DNA of 18,593 bases from Holophagaceae bacterium (GCA_003158505.1 PMJK01000147.1:1-18593); one strand, 5' to 3'. Counted from the stretch's first letter, positions 6,262-14,878 are shown. Translations and numbers: made by a program. Notes: generated by a model not told the origin, from the sequence alone.

Positions 6262-8883
6262 ATGAAGACTTCTGAACTGCGCCAGCGATTCCTCCAATAC
6301 TTCGAGCGCCAGGGGCATCGCCGGGTGGCCTCCAGCGCCGTCATCGGGCCTGCCGATGACCCCACGGTGATGTGGACGAACTCGGGCATGATCCAGTTCA
6401 AGGATGTGTTCCTGGGCAAGGAGAACCGCGACTACAGCCGCGCCACCACCAGCCAGAAATGCCTGCGCGCCGGAGGCAAACACAATGACCTGGACCAGGT
6501 GGGCTTCACGGCCCGCCATCATACCTTCTTCGAGATGCTCGGCAATTTCAGCTTCGGCGACTATTTCAAGGCCGATGCCATCCGGTTCGCCTGGGAATTC
6601 GTCACAGGCCCCGTGGACCAGGGTTGTCTGGGCCTCGATCCGTCGAAACTGTGGGTCACCGTCTTCGAAGGATCGGAGGGTGTGCCTGCCGACACAGAAG
6701 CCGAGGAGTTGTGGAGAGCCGCCGGGGTGCGACCCGACCGCATTATGCGTTTTGGCAAGTCTGACAACTTCTGGCAGATGGGCGACACCGGACCCTGCGG
6801 TCCCTGCTCGGAAATGCACTTCGACCGAGGCGAGCACATCCCCGGTGATGCCACCCCCAACGGCAATGGCGACCGGATCATGGAGATCTGGAATCTGGTC
6901 TTCATGCAGTACGAGAGGGACGCGAAGGGACTGCTGACACCCCTTCCCAAACCAAGCATCGACACCGGCATGGGCCTGGAGCGCACTGCCAGCATCCTCC
7001 AGGGTGTGGATACCAATTACGAGATCGACCTGTTCGAGCCCATCTTCGAGGCCATCTGGAAGGCCGCAAAAGTGGCTCCCGAGGAGCGGCACGATCACGC
7101 ATACCGCACCGCCTCCCAGGTTGTCGCCGACCACATCCGCGCCGCCACATTCATGTGCTTTGATGGCGTGGTCCCCAGCAACGAGGGCCGGGGCTACGTT
7201 CTCCGCAAGATCATTCGCCGCGCTTTGCGTTTCGGCCGGAAGCTTGGCATCGAAGGCCTCTTCTTCGCAGATCTCGCACCGGCCGTCTTCCAGGCCATGG
7301 GCGATCAGTACCCCGAGTTGCTGGGCGAGATGGGCCGCATCCAGAAATCGCTCCATCGGGAAGAGCAGCAGTTCAGCCACACCCTGTCGGCGGGCCTCAA
7401 GATCCTCGAAGGTAGTGACATTTCGAAGGGCACCCTGACGGGTTCAGACATCTTCCGGCTCTATGACACCTACGGCTTCCCCGTGGACCTGGTGGAGGAC
7501 TGGTGCCGAGAGCGCGGCATTGCCGCCGACTTGGCGGGCTTCCAACAGGAGCTGAACGCCCAGCGCACCCGGGCCCGGGCCGCCATGAAGGCCCATGATT
7601 TGCGCCTGGCCGGGGACCTGGCCGTGCTGGCAGACCTGCCGCCCACCCGCTTCATGGGCTATGACCACCTCGAAGGCCAGGCCCACGTGGTGGCCCTCTT
7701 CGATGCGAATCACCGCCGAGTGAAGGAGCTCACGGGTGAAGGCTATGTCCTGTTGGACCGCACGCCCTTTTATGCCCTTTCCGGGGGCCAAGTGGGCGAT
7801 ACCGGCCAACTCCGCTTCGAGGGTGGTCACGCAGAAGTGCTGGACTGCACGGCGCCCGCCCAGAAGCGGCACCTCCACAAAGTCGTGATCACGGGTTCGC
7901 TCCATGAAAACGCCGCGGTCAATGCCCTGGTGCACCCCATCCGGCGACGCCGGGTCCGGGCCCACCACACGGCCACCCACCTGCTGCACGCGGCCCTGCG
8001 GGAAGTGCTCGGTACCCATGTTAAACAAGCGGGCAGCGTGGTGGATGCGTCCCATTTGCGTTTCGACTTCACCCATTTCGCTCCCCTGGAACCTTTGCAG
8101 ATTGCGGAGATCGAGCGGCTGGCCTCGCGGCAGGCCCTGAAATCCGTGGATACCGAAGTGCGCGAGATGGACATCGAGGAGGCCCTCGCCTCCGGTGCCA
8201 TGGCCCTCTTCGGCGAGAAGTATGGCGATGTGGTGCGGGTGGTCCAGATCCCCGGTTTCTCTACCGAGCTCTGTGGTGGGACGCACGTCCCCAACACGGG
8301 CGAGATCGGCGTGGTGAAGATCACCTCCGAGGGTGCCGTCAGTGCGGGTGTCCGGCGCATCGAAGCCGTGGCCGGCGAGATGGCCCTGGAACTGCTTCAG
8401 GCCGATGAATCCCTGATCCAGGGACTCTCGAGGCGGGCCAACTCCAACCGCGAGGCCCTTCCCGAGCTGCTGGTGACCAAAGATCAGCGCATCACCCAGC
8501 TCGAGCGGGAGCTCAAGGAAGCCAAGCTGAAGGCCGCCGGCGGCGGCGGGGGCGCCGAACAGGTGGAGGTGGTGAAGGGCACCACCCTGGTCACGGCGAT
8601 CGTCGAAGGGCTGGAGGGCAACGCCCTGCGGGAATTCATGGATCAGGTCCGCACCAGGCACCACAGCGCAGTCATCGTGCTGGCTTCCAAGGTCTCCGAA
8701 GACAAGGTGGCTGCCCTGGTGTCCGTCTCGGCAGATCTTTCCTACGACGCCGGCACCCTGTTCAAGGCCATGCTCCCGGCCCTGAACGGCCGGGGCGGGG
8801 GGAAGAAGGACCTCGCCCAGGGTGGCGGGACCAAGCCCGCCGGATTGCCCGAGGCCATCAACGCGCTCCGGGCGGCCCTGTAA
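6262..8883 (+). CDS. alaS: Alanyl-tRNA synthetase
   Basis: AlaS charges tRNA-Ala in the cytosol and edits mischarged Ser or Gly. The 873-residue length is the usual one. The class II catalytic core is N-terminal (MKTSELRQRFLQYFERQGH, then the FFEMLGNFSFGDYFK motif 2 region and GMGLERTAS in motif 3). The central editing domain has the zinc-ligand pattern HTATH with His569 and His573, paired with CGGTH (Cys671, His675). A coiled linker and the C-Ala domain follow, ending in GRGGGKKDLAQGGG, a common end signature. The ATG at 6262 is chosen from the conserved N-terminus; the Shine-Dalgarno is weak. The gene stands 114 bases after purH. Downstream it converges with the DUF486 gene, with about 98 bases between the stops and no clear hairpin. 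Confidence 0.98.
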   Translation: MKTSELRQRFLQYFERQGHRRVASSAVIGPADDPTVMWTNSGMIQFKDVFLGKENRDYSRATTSQKCLRAGGKHNDLDQVGFTARHHTFFEMLGNFSFGDYFKADAIRFAWEFVTGPVDQGCLGLDPSKLWVTVFEGSEGVPADTEAEELWRAAGVRPDRIMRFGKSDNFWQMGDTGPCGPCSEMHFDRGEHIPGDATPNGNGDRIMEIWNLVFMQYERDAKGLLTPLPKPSIDTGMGLERTASILQGVDTNYEIDLFEPIFEAIWKAAKVAPEERHDHAYRTASQVVADHIRAATFMCFDGVVPSNEGRGYVLRKIIRRALRFGRKLGIEGLFFADLAPAVFQAMGDQYPELLGEMGRIQKSLHREEQQFSHTLSAGLKILEGSDISKGTLTGSDIFRLYDTYGFPVDLVEDWCRERGIAADLAGFQQELNAQRTRARAAMKAHDLRLAGDLAVLADLPPTRFMGYDHLEGQAHVVALFDANHRRVKELTGEGYVLLDRTPFYALSGGQVGDTGQLRFEGGHAEVLDCTAPAQKRHLHKVVITGSLHENAAVNALVHPIRRRRVRAHHTATHLLHAALREVLGTHVKQAGSVVDASHLRFDFTHFAPLEPLQIAEIERLASRQALKSVDTEVREMDIEEALASGAMALFGEKYGDVVRVVQIPGFSTELCGGTHVPNTGEIGVVKITSEGAVSAGVRRIEAVAGEMALELLQADESLIQGLSRRANSNREALPELLVTKDQRITQLERELKEAKLKAAGGGGGAEQVEVVKGTTLVTAIVEGLEGNALREFMDQVRTRHHSAVIVLASKVSEDKVAALVSVSADLSYDAGTLFKAMLPALNGRGGGKKDLAQGGGTKPAGLPEAINALRAAL

Positions 8884-8981
8884 TCCCGCAGACTGTTCAC
8901 GGAAGCCTTTTCCTGCCATGGAAGTGGAAGCACCTCGCTGCCAAACCCTAGATCGGCACCTGATAGAGGTTCAGGCCCGAA

Positions 8982-9311
8982 TTATTTCCTGAAGGTGAAG
9001 AACACCGCCCCAACCAGGCACAACCCGGCCCAGAAGTGGTTGATGTGCAGGCGTTCACGCATCCAGACCACGGTGAACACCCCAAAGACAAGCAGGGTCA
9101 CCACCTCCTGGATCACCTTGAGTTGCGGCAGGTTGAATCGCCCGTAACCGTAGCGATTGGCGGGGACCATCAGGCAGTACTCGAAAAAGGCGATGCCCCA
9201 GCTGATGAGGATCACCAGCCAGAGGGGACTATCCCGGTTGTGCTTCAGGTGCCCGTACCAGGCGATGGTCATAAACACATTGCTGAGCACCAGCAGAAGA
9301 ACGGTCCGCAT
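8982..9311 (-). CDS. DUF486 (DMT-superfamily-like) small membrane protein
   Basis: This 109-residue hydrophobic protein has four predicted membrane segments, roughly 3-19, 30-48, 66-85 and 91-107. The central motif KVIQEVVTLLVFGVF, and the preceding EYCLMVPANRYGYG, are those of the DUF486 family, a putative member of the drug/metabolite transporter superfamily. Substrate and function are unknown for the family. GGAGG lies eight bases upstream of the ATG. It is the last gene of the - strand block, 38 bases after rny, so it may be expressed from the rny transcript, and it converges on alaS. Confidence 0.85.
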   Translation of the reverse strand: MRTVLLLVLSNVFMTIAWYGHLKHNRDSPLWLVILISWGIAFFEYCLMVPANRYGYGRFNLPQLKVIQEVVTLLVFGVFTVVWMRERLHINHFWAGLCLVGAVFFTFRK

Positions 9312-9349
9312 GGTTCATGCCTCCAGCGGCAATGCCCTGTGATTAGCCC

Positions 9350-10969
9350 CTAACGCGCGATTTCCACGGCCCGCAGTTCCCGCATGACGGTGACTTTGAT
9401 CTGTCCAGGGTACTGCATCTCGGATTCGATGCGCCGGGAGACGTCCTTGGCAATCCAGTAGGCTTGATCGTCATTGACTGATCCGGCATCCACCAGGATC
9501 CGGATCTCACGCCCGGCCTGCATGGCAAAGCTTTTCTGGACCCCCTTGTAGCTGTTGGCGATGCCCTCGAGCTGTTCGAGGCGCTTGACGTAGGTTTCCA
9601 GCATCTCCCGGCGGGCACCCGGGCGGGCCGCGCTGAGGGCGTCCGCGGCCGTGATGAGCATGGCCTCCACTGTGCGGGGCTCGAAGTCCCCGTGGTGACA
9701 GCTCATGGCGTGGATGACTTCTTCCTTCTCGCCATAGCGCTGCATCAGCTGCATGCCGATCTCGATGTGGGTGCCCTCCACTTCGCGGTCGATGGCCTTG
9801 CCGATGTCGTGGAAGAGCCCCGCTCGCCTGGCCAAGCGGGCATCCGAACCCATTTCGCCAGCCATGTACTCCGCGATCCGGGCGACTTCCTTGGTGTGTT
9901 CCAGCACATTCTGGCCATAGGAGGTCCGGTAATTCAGGCGACCCACGAGTTTATGCAGCTTGGGGTGGACATCCGGAAAGCCGAGCTCGATGCAGGCGGC
10001 CTCCCCGATCTCCTTGAGGTGCTGGTCCATGTCCAACTTGACCTTCTCAACCACCTCCTCGATGCGGGCGGGGTGGATGCGGCCATCGGCCAGCAGTTTG
10101 AGGATGGCCTGCCTGGCCACTTCGCGACGGATCGGGTCGAAGCTGGAGACGACGATGCTTTCCGGCGTGTCGTCCACGATGAGGTCACAGCCCGTGGCTT
10201 TCTCGAGGGCCCGGATGTTGCGGCCTTCCCTGCCGATGATGCGCCCCTTGAGATCGTCGCTGGGCAGCTGGACCGAACTCACAGCCTGCTCGGTGACCAC
10301 ATCGGAAGCCACCCGCTGGATGGCGGCGCCGATGGTCCATCGGGCCTTCTTGGTAGCCTCTTCCTGGGCCTCGTCATCGATGCGGCGCACCAGCTTGGCC
10401 GCATCCATCTTGGCGGCGTACTCGAGCTGGGAGATCAACTCCTTCTTGGCGTCCTCGCGGGTGAGCCCAGCCACCTCCTCCAACTTCTTGGCCTGGGCCT
10501 CAACCAACTGTCTCGCCTCGGCCTGCTGGAGCTCGAGCTTTTCCAAGTCGGCCTTGCGCTTTTCGGTCAGGGTTTCGAGATCCTTGGTCTTCTGGTCCAT
10601 GTGCTGGGTCTTCTTGTCGAGCCCTTCTTCCTTGGACTGAAGCCGCTGTTCCTGCTTCTCCAGATTCTTCTGCCGCTCAGTCAGCAGTTTCTCGGCCTCC
10701 TGACGGGCCTGGAGGGCCTGTTCCTTGGCCTTCAGCTCGGATTCCTTGCGGACGGACTCGGCATCTTGCGTCCCGCGCTCTAGGAGCCGCTGGGCTTCAT
10801 GCTTCGCCTCCTCCAGTAGCCGTTCCCGCTGGGCCTTGGTGTCAGCCTCGGCCTTCGCCTGGGCCTGCGAACCATCCAGGGCTGCTTTTTGGGCCCGCAC
10901 GGACATCAGGTACGCCACCGTACCCGCCGCCAAGGCCAGTGCGAGGAAGATCCAACTGATCAAATTCAT
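9350..10969 (-). CDS. rny: Ribonuclease Y
   Basis: RNase Y is a membrane-anchored endoribonuclease that starts decay and processing of many mRNAs. The start at 10969 gives 539 residues (family about 515-520) and is supported by GGAG six bases upstream; the frame extends nine codons further, but the TM segment begins right at MNLISW. Domains in order: a TM helix (about 3-24); a long charged coiled coil (about 25-200, rich in Lys/Glu/Gln); a KH domain around GRIIGREGRN (242-251); and an HD domain with EHTKE (His358), FHDIGK (His387-Asp388), and a later Asp443 in TAADALSAARPGARRE. It ends normally (IKVTVMRELRAVEIAR). It lies downstream of zapA and the 6S RNA candidate on the same strand. Confidence 0.97.
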   Translation of the reverse strand: MNLISWIFLALALAAGTVAYLMSVRAQKAALDGSQAQAKAEADTKAQRERLLEEAKHEAQRLLERGTQDAESVRKESELKAKEQALQARQEAEKLLTERQKNLEKQEQRLQSKEEGLDKKTQHMDQKTKDLETLTEKRKADLEKLELQQAEARQLVEAQAKKLEEVAGLTREDAKKELISQLEYAAKMDAAKLVRRIDDEAQEEATKKARWTIGAAIQRVASDVVTEQAVSSVQLPSDDLKGRIIGREGRNIRALEKATGCDLIVDDTPESIVVSSFDPIRREVARQAILKLLADGRIHPARIEEVVEKVKLDMDQHLKEIGEAACIELGFPDVHPKLHKLVGRLNYRTSYGQNVLEHTKEVARIAEYMAGEMGSDARLARRAGLFHDIGKAIDREVEGTHIEIGMQLMQRYGEKEEVIHAMSCHHGDFEPRTVEAMLITAADALSAARPGARREMLETYVKRLEQLEGIANSYKGVQKSFAMQAGREIRILVDAGSVNDDQAYWIAKDVSRRIESEMQYPGQIKVTVMRELRAVEIAR

Positions 10970-11022
10970 GGGCGACTCCAAGGAAAAAGGATCCAAAGAG
11001 CCACCAGCACCTAATAAGAAAA

Positions 11023-11187
11023 TCCCCGCTCAGTCGTGGAGGCTTGCCGAGTTCCCTAGTTTATAGGGGGGAAACCAGAGTCCCTGGCTAAGGCGCGCCG
11101 TCGCGCGGAACGCACAGGACAGGGGGAAGGTTTCCCGAGTCGACTTACGGAACAAGAGCTTGGCCATAATCACGGGCCTCGCAGGGA
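11023..11187 (-). ncRNA. ssrS: Candidate 6S RNA
   Basis: This is the roughly 190-base gap between the zapA stop and rny, read on the - strand. By hand it folds as a long rod like 6S RNA, which binds the RNA polymerase holoenzyme as an open-promoter mimic. Closing stem: TCCCTGC (11187-11181) pairs with GCGGGGA (11029-11023), with smaller nested CGTG/CACG and CTTG/CAAG helices, then CCG/CGG and AGT/ACT. A central bubble opposes CGACTC and a 3' strand that forms its own hairpin, CCCTA/TAGGG with a 5-base loop (11068-11054). Past the bubble, GGGAAACC pairs with GGTTTCCC, then GTCCTG with CAGGGAC (one bulge), then GCGCG/CGCGC closed by a tetraloop. The rod is followed by TTTTCTTATT. Location after zapA is a known 6S position. 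Not confirmed by any covariance model. Confidence 0.55.
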
Positions 11188-11189
11188 AA

Positions 11190-11549
11190 TCAGTCTCCGT
11201 CCTCGTCGAGGAATGGCACGGGGGCGGAAGGTTCGTCCGGAACATCGCTCAGAAGCTTTGAAAGGGTCTGTTCCAGGTTTTGGGTGTGCTGGTTGGCTTC
11301 CTGTTCCAGACGCGCCACGCGGTGCGCCAGGTTCAGGGCGCCCAGGAGGTACCAGGATGGGGTATCCAGGTCCTTCGGGACGCTCCCCCATCTTAACTGG
11401 CATTGGGAGTCCATGTCCTGAAAGGTGAACTCCAGAATCCGAAGCGCAGGCTCTAGGGTTTCAGGCTGATCGGTCTGGACCTGCAGGGACCGCCCCTGGA
11501 CCGTCACCGTGACCGGCTGAGTGCCAGGTAGCGGGACCGGGGGCTTCAT
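11190..11549 (-). CDS. zapA: Cell division protein ZapA-like
   Basis: ZapA binds and bundles FtsZ in the Z-ring. This 119-residue frame has the ZapA-type N-terminal strand region (VTVTVQGRSLQVQTDQPETLEPALRIL cut here at the motif level) and the hallmark LLGALNLAHRVARLEQE helix in the middle, with a short acidic tail (DEDGD). The core is weakly conserved in this family, so the assignment rests on that pattern and on context. The start overlaps the stop of the ZapB-like gene by four bases (ATGA), indicating translational coupling. The candidate 6S RNA follows its stop. Confidence 0.75.
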   Translation of the reverse strand: MKPPVPLPGTQPVTVTVQGRSLQVQTDQPETLEPALRILEFTFQDMDSQCQLRWGSVPKDLDTPSWYLLGALNLAHRVARLEQEANQHTQNLEQTLSKLLSDVPDEPSAPVPFLDEDGD

Positions 11550-11782
11550 CCCAGGGCCTCCAGGGCCCGGAGGATCGATACCACCTGTTCCTTCACGGCT
11601 TCGCGATCCTTCTCCAGCGAAGTCTTCTCGGCCATGACTTCTTCCAGCCTGGCCTTGAGGGACTGGATCTCCCGGTCTCCCGTCGCCCCGGCCGCCTTCA
11701 GCGCATCCAATTCATCTTTCAACTGGTTACGCTGCTGGACCAGGGTCTGCATCTTCGATTCGAGCTGTTTCAGAAGGTCCAT
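11546..11782 (-). CDS. ZapB-like small coiled-coil protein
   Basis: This 78-residue protein is almost all heptad-like coiled coil (QLESKMQTLVQQRNQLKDEL, then RLEEVMAEKTSLEKDR), with no cysteine or membrane part. Small coiled-coil proteins of this type include ZapB, which links ZapA and the Z-ring to the nucleoid. Its four-base overlap with zapA and same-strand position 21 bases after pheT make the ZapB-like reading attractive. Sequence alone cannot prove it, since many short coiled coils look alike. Confidence 0.6.
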   Translation of the reverse strand: MDLLKQLESKMQTLVQQRNQLKDELDALKAAGATGDREIQSLKARLEEVMAEKTSLEKDREAVKEQVVSILRALEALG

Positions 11783-11803
11783 GAATGCCTCAAGGAGGTC
11801 ATT

Positions 11804-13726
11804 CTACGCCCGGAGACTCGCGCCGAGGGATTCCGCGGCAGCCAGCGCCGCCCCGACCCAACCATCGATCTCCTCACCCACCAGGGTCCTGTCCACCTGG
11901 AATCGCATGCGCATGAGCCAAGCCTGGCGGCCCTCCGGCAGGCTCTTATGCCGAAATACGTCCACACAGCGCAGGTCCTGCAGGGCTTCCGAGGGGAGGG
12001 AGGATTTCATGGTGTCCGCCAAAACCTGATAGGGCTGGTCCAGATCCACCAGCAGGGAAAGGTCCCGTTCTACCGCCGGGTACCGACTGAAGGGGCGGAA
12101 GGCAGGGATGATCCGGTCAGCGGCCTGGGGCAACTCCGAGATCGGGATCTCGAATCCAAAGAGATTTTCCCCCAGGGAACGGATCTCTGGGAGGCGGTCC
12201 CACCCCAGATCCTTGGCGATCCCGCTGAGGTCGGCTTCGCGGACGGGACGGGCAGGACTCAGGTAGTCCTCGCCGCCCAGCATGCCCCCCCAGACCAGTC
12301 CCAGCGAGATGTGCTCGGAGGGGCCCTGGGGGCCACTGACAAAGGTCGGGGCTAGCTCAAACAGGCGAACCTCCCGGGAACCCCGTCGGAGGTTCTGCTC
12401 TGCGGCGGCCAGCAGGCTCGGCAGGAGGGACCCACGCATCACAGAGAATTCCTGCCCCAAGGGATTGGCCAGACAGCGACCTTCGGTGCTGTTATCCGGT
12501 GATGTGAAGGCGGCGTCTGCCTCCGGGCTGATGAATCCGTAGGACACCGTCTGGTGAAAGCCGAGGTGGGCCAGTCGCCGGGAGAGGCGCTGCCGCTGAA
12601 GGTAGGCCGGCGAAAGGGGCTCAGGGGGACCTTCCAGGGGTGGCAGCACCGATGGAATGTGTTCGTAACCCCTAAGGCGCAGCACCTCTTCGGCAAGATC
12701 CTCGGGGCTGGAAAGGTCGTGCCGCCACGTGGGTGGAATCACCTTGATGCGGCCCTTTGCGATCTCTACGGCGCAGCCGAGCCGCTCCAAGGCGTCTGCC
12801 GCGTCAGGCATGGAGAGCGATTCACCCGCCACCCGCGTCAGCACGGCTTCGTCAAGGGTAACGGACGCGCCGACGGCTGGTGTGGAGCCAGCGGTCCAGG
12901 CCCCCGACAGTTTCGCACCACACCAGCTCGCGAGCCGTCCCACCAGCAGGTCTCGGGCGACCCGAGCCATGGCCGGATCGGCACCCCTGCCAAACCGATG
13001 GGAGGCATCCGTGTGCAGGCTATGGCGGCGCGCGGTGGCGCGAACCGTCTTCGGATCAAACCAGGCGCTCTCCAGCAGCACACGACGGGTGGTTTCGGTC
13101 ACCTTGGTGCCATCGCCGCCCATGACACCCGCGAGGGCGATGGGACCGGATTCATCAGCGATGACGAGATCCCGCTTGGTCATCGTGCGTTTGACCCCAT
13201 CCAAAGTCACCAGCAGTTCGCCATCCTTGGCCCAGCGGATGGATACCGCCCCGTGAATGCGATCGGCGTCGAAGGCATGCGTGGGATGGCCGTAGCGGTG
13301 CAGCAACTCATTGGAGGCATCCACCGCGGGCAGGCGCTTGGGCGCTGACTCCATGGCCCGGAGGAAGGACTGCGCCTCCTGAGGCGTGGCACCCGACCCC
13401 AGATCAAGGACGGCCGTACTGTAGATGGGGCAGGCGAGGCTTTCGAGGCGTACCTCCACCGCAGGTTTCCCCTCGACAACCGGGAGGGCATCGATCGCCA
13501 TAAGTGGTTGGTGGAGCTTGGCCGCGACTTCCCGCGCAATGCCGCGGTGTGACATCGCGTCTCCACGGTTCGCCGTGATGTCCACGTCCAGCACCTCACC
13601 GCCTTCGCGGGTGGCGACCTCGTCCACGGGGAATCCGAGAGACGCAAGCATTTCGCAGAGCTGGCGAGTATCCAGTCCACTAATGGCCGGGATTTCCTGA
13701 GCCAGCGTGTTTCGTTCGATCCACAT
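11804..13726 (-). CDS. pheT: Phenylalanyl-tRNA synthetase beta subunit, without the EMAP domain
   Basis: PheT forms the (alpha-beta)2 synthetase with PheS and carries the editing and anticodon-contacting parts. At 640 residues it is short; E. coli has about 795. The usual N-terminal tRNA-binding EMAP/OB domain (about residues 40-150) is missing: the opening segment runs directly into VLDVDITANRGDAMSHRGIAREVA. The B3/B4 editing region (ELLHRYGHPTHAFDAD, LVTLDGVKR), the B5 and catalytic-like domains (RGYEHIPS, GFISPEA, NPLGQEFSVMRGSLLPSLL) and the C-terminal FDX-ACB domain (FSRYPAVERDLSLLV onward, about 545-640) are intact. The start overlaps the pheS stop by one base (TGATG), so translation is coupled. 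The gene looks functional. Confidence 0.96.
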   Translation of the reverse strand: MWIERNTLAQEIPAISGLDTRQLCEMLASLGFPVDEVATREGGEVLDVDITANRGDAMSHRGIAREVAAKLHQPLMAIDALPVVEGKPAVEVRLESLACPIYSTAVLDLGSGATPQEAQSFLRAMESAPKRLPAVDASNELLHRYGHPTHAFDADRIHGAVSIRWAKDGELLVTLDGVKRTMTKRDLVIADESGPIALAGVMGGDGTKVTETTRRVLLESAWFDPKTVRATARRHSLHTDASHRFGRGADPAMARVARDLLVGRLASWCGAKLSGAWTAGSTPAVGASVTLDEAVLTRVAGESLSMPDAADALERLGCAVEIAKGRIKVIPPTWRHDLSSPEDLAEEVLRLRGYEHIPSVLPPLEGPPEPLSPAYLQRQRLSRRLAHLGFHQTVSYGFISPEADAAFTSPDNSTEGRCLANPLGQEFSVMRGSLLPSLLAAAEQNLRRGSREVRLFELAPTFVSGPQGPSEHISLGLVWGGMLGGEDYLSPARPVREADLSGIAKDLGWDRLPEIRSLGENLFGFEIPISELPQAADRIIPAFRPFSRYPAVERDLSLLVDLDQPYQVLADTMKSSLPSEALQDLRCVDVFRHKSLPEGRQAWLMRMRFQVDRTLVGEEIDGWVGAALAAAESLGASLRA

Positions 13727-14796
13727 CAGTCCAGCCCTCCCATGGCCTTGAGGAAGCGCTGGTCATTCTCGAAGAACAGCCGCAGATCCGGCGTCTGGCT
13801 CAGCATCATGGCCATGCGTTCAACCCCCATGCCGAAGGCCCAGCCGGACCACTCGACCGGGTCGATACCCGCATACTCGAGCACCTTCGGATGAATGAGG
13901 CCTGCGCCCAGGATCTCGACCCAGCCTGAGCCCTTGCACACCCGGCAACCCCTGGCAGCGCAGAGCGGACAGCTCACATCCACTTCGCAACCGGGCTCCA
14001 CGAAGGGGAAATACGAAGGCCTCAGGCGGATCTCCGTGTGGGGCCCGAAGAGTGCCCGCAGGGCGTACTCCAGCGTACCTTTGAGATGCTGCATGCCAAT
14101 GCCGTGGCCCACGAGCATGCCTTCGACCTGATGGAACATGGGACTGTGGGTCGGGTCGATCTCATCCTTGCGGTAGACCCGTCCCGGGGAAAGGAAGCGG
14201 ACGCCCCCTCGGATGCCAAGATCCTGGGCCACGCGCAGCAGCGTGCGCACTTGCACAGGGCTTGTGTGGGTTCGCAGCAACAGGTCTGGATGTGCAGCAA
14301 GGTAGAATGTGTCGGACGAAGCCTTCGCGGGGTGATCCTCGGGGATGTTCAGCCCGTCGAAATTGTGGGCCTCGGTTTCAATCTCGGGGCCTTCCTCGAC
14401 ATGGAAGCCCAGGGGCCGGAAGACCTCCACCAGCCGGTCCATAAGCCGATTGAGCGGATTCAGGGCTCCCTGGGCCGGCACCGGCGGTGGCAAGGAGGGA
14501 TCCCAACTGGCGGCAAGGGCCTTTCGGTTCTTCTTCTTGGTCTCGATTTCAAACTGCCGGGATTTCAGGCCCTCCTCCCACTGCTGCTTGAGCGCATTGA
14601 TGGCCGCCCCCAGATCGCGTTTCTGCTCCTTCGGGGCGAGCTTCAGCAGTTCCATCAGTCTTGCGGCGTGGCTGCCTTCACGACCCACATAGGCGCCCTT
14701 CAGACGCAGCAGGGCATCCAAGTCGCCACATGCGGCCAGCTCAGCTGGAAAGGAATGTCCTGCCTCGACGATGTCCGGGGGAAGCAAGTGGTCCAT
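13726..14796 (-). CDS. pheS: Phenylalanyl-tRNA synthetase alpha subunit
   Basis: PheS is the catalytic subunit that charges tRNA-Phe. The length, 356 residues, is normal. It has an N-terminal coiled coil (about 20-95) and then the class II core with motif 2 (GRVYRKDEIDPTHSPMFHQVEG region, 205-226), the FPFVEPGCEVDV block, and motif 3 (GWAFGMGVERMAM, 318-330). A four-cysteine knuckle, Cys276, 279, 284 and 287, is a common feature of bacterial PheS. GAGG precedes the ATG by five bases. A strong hairpin lies between rplT and this start, so pheST is either separately transcribed or reached by read-through. The stop overlaps the pheT start. Confidence 0.98.
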   Translation of the reverse strand: MDHLLPPDIVEAGHSFPAELAACGDLDALLRLKGAYVGREGSHAARLMELLKLAPKEQKRDLGAAINALKQQWEEGLKSRQFEIETKKKNRKALAASWDPSLPPPVPAQGALNPLNRLMDRLVEVFRPLGFHVEEGPEIETEAHNFDGLNIPEDHPAKASSDTFYLAAHPDLLLRTHTSPVQVRTLLRVAQDLGIRGGVRFLSPGRVYRKDEIDPTHSPMFHQVEGMLVGHGIGMQHLKGTLEYALRALFGPHTEIRLRPSYFPFVEPGCEVDVSCPLCAARGCRVCKGSGWVEILGAGLIHPKVLEYAGIDPVEWSGWAFGMGVERMAMMLSQTPDLRLFFENDQRFLKAMGGLD

Positions 14797-14827
14797 GGAA
14801 TCCTCAGGAGCGGGGTCTCAAAACAAA

Positions 14828-14851
14828 GAAAGGCCGCTCGCGCGGCCTTTC
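14828..14851 (-). terminator. Intrinsic terminator or attenuator between rplT and pheS
   Basis: A 10-bp perfect stem with a 4-base loop is built from GAAAGGCCGC (14828-14837) and GCGGCCTTTC (14842-14851). On the - strand it is followed by TTTGTTTTG, giving a good intrinsic terminator 27 bases past the rplT stop and about 30 bases before pheS. I see no Phe-rich leader peptide or T-box in the gap, so attenuation by the E. coli pheM mechanism is not supported. Confidence 0.75.
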
Positions 14852-14878
14852 GGGTGTCTGCGAGGTGCAAGGTCGCGA

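Noticed and set aside
4582..8919. Long - strand open frames opposite purH and alaS (482, 426 and 491 codons)
   Set aside because: They are complements of confident genes in GC-rich DNA, show no domain pattern and have composition typical of antisense reading (Gly/His/Leu/Asp-rich).
9692..10783. 363-codon + strand frame opposite rny
   Set aside because: Antisense of a long charged coiled coil; the repeated Leu/Phe/Gly pattern is the mirror of Lys/Glu/Gln codons.
14797..14878. E. coli pheM-like leader peptide before pheS
   Set aside because: No ATG-started short frame with clustered Phe codons is present on the - strand in this gap.
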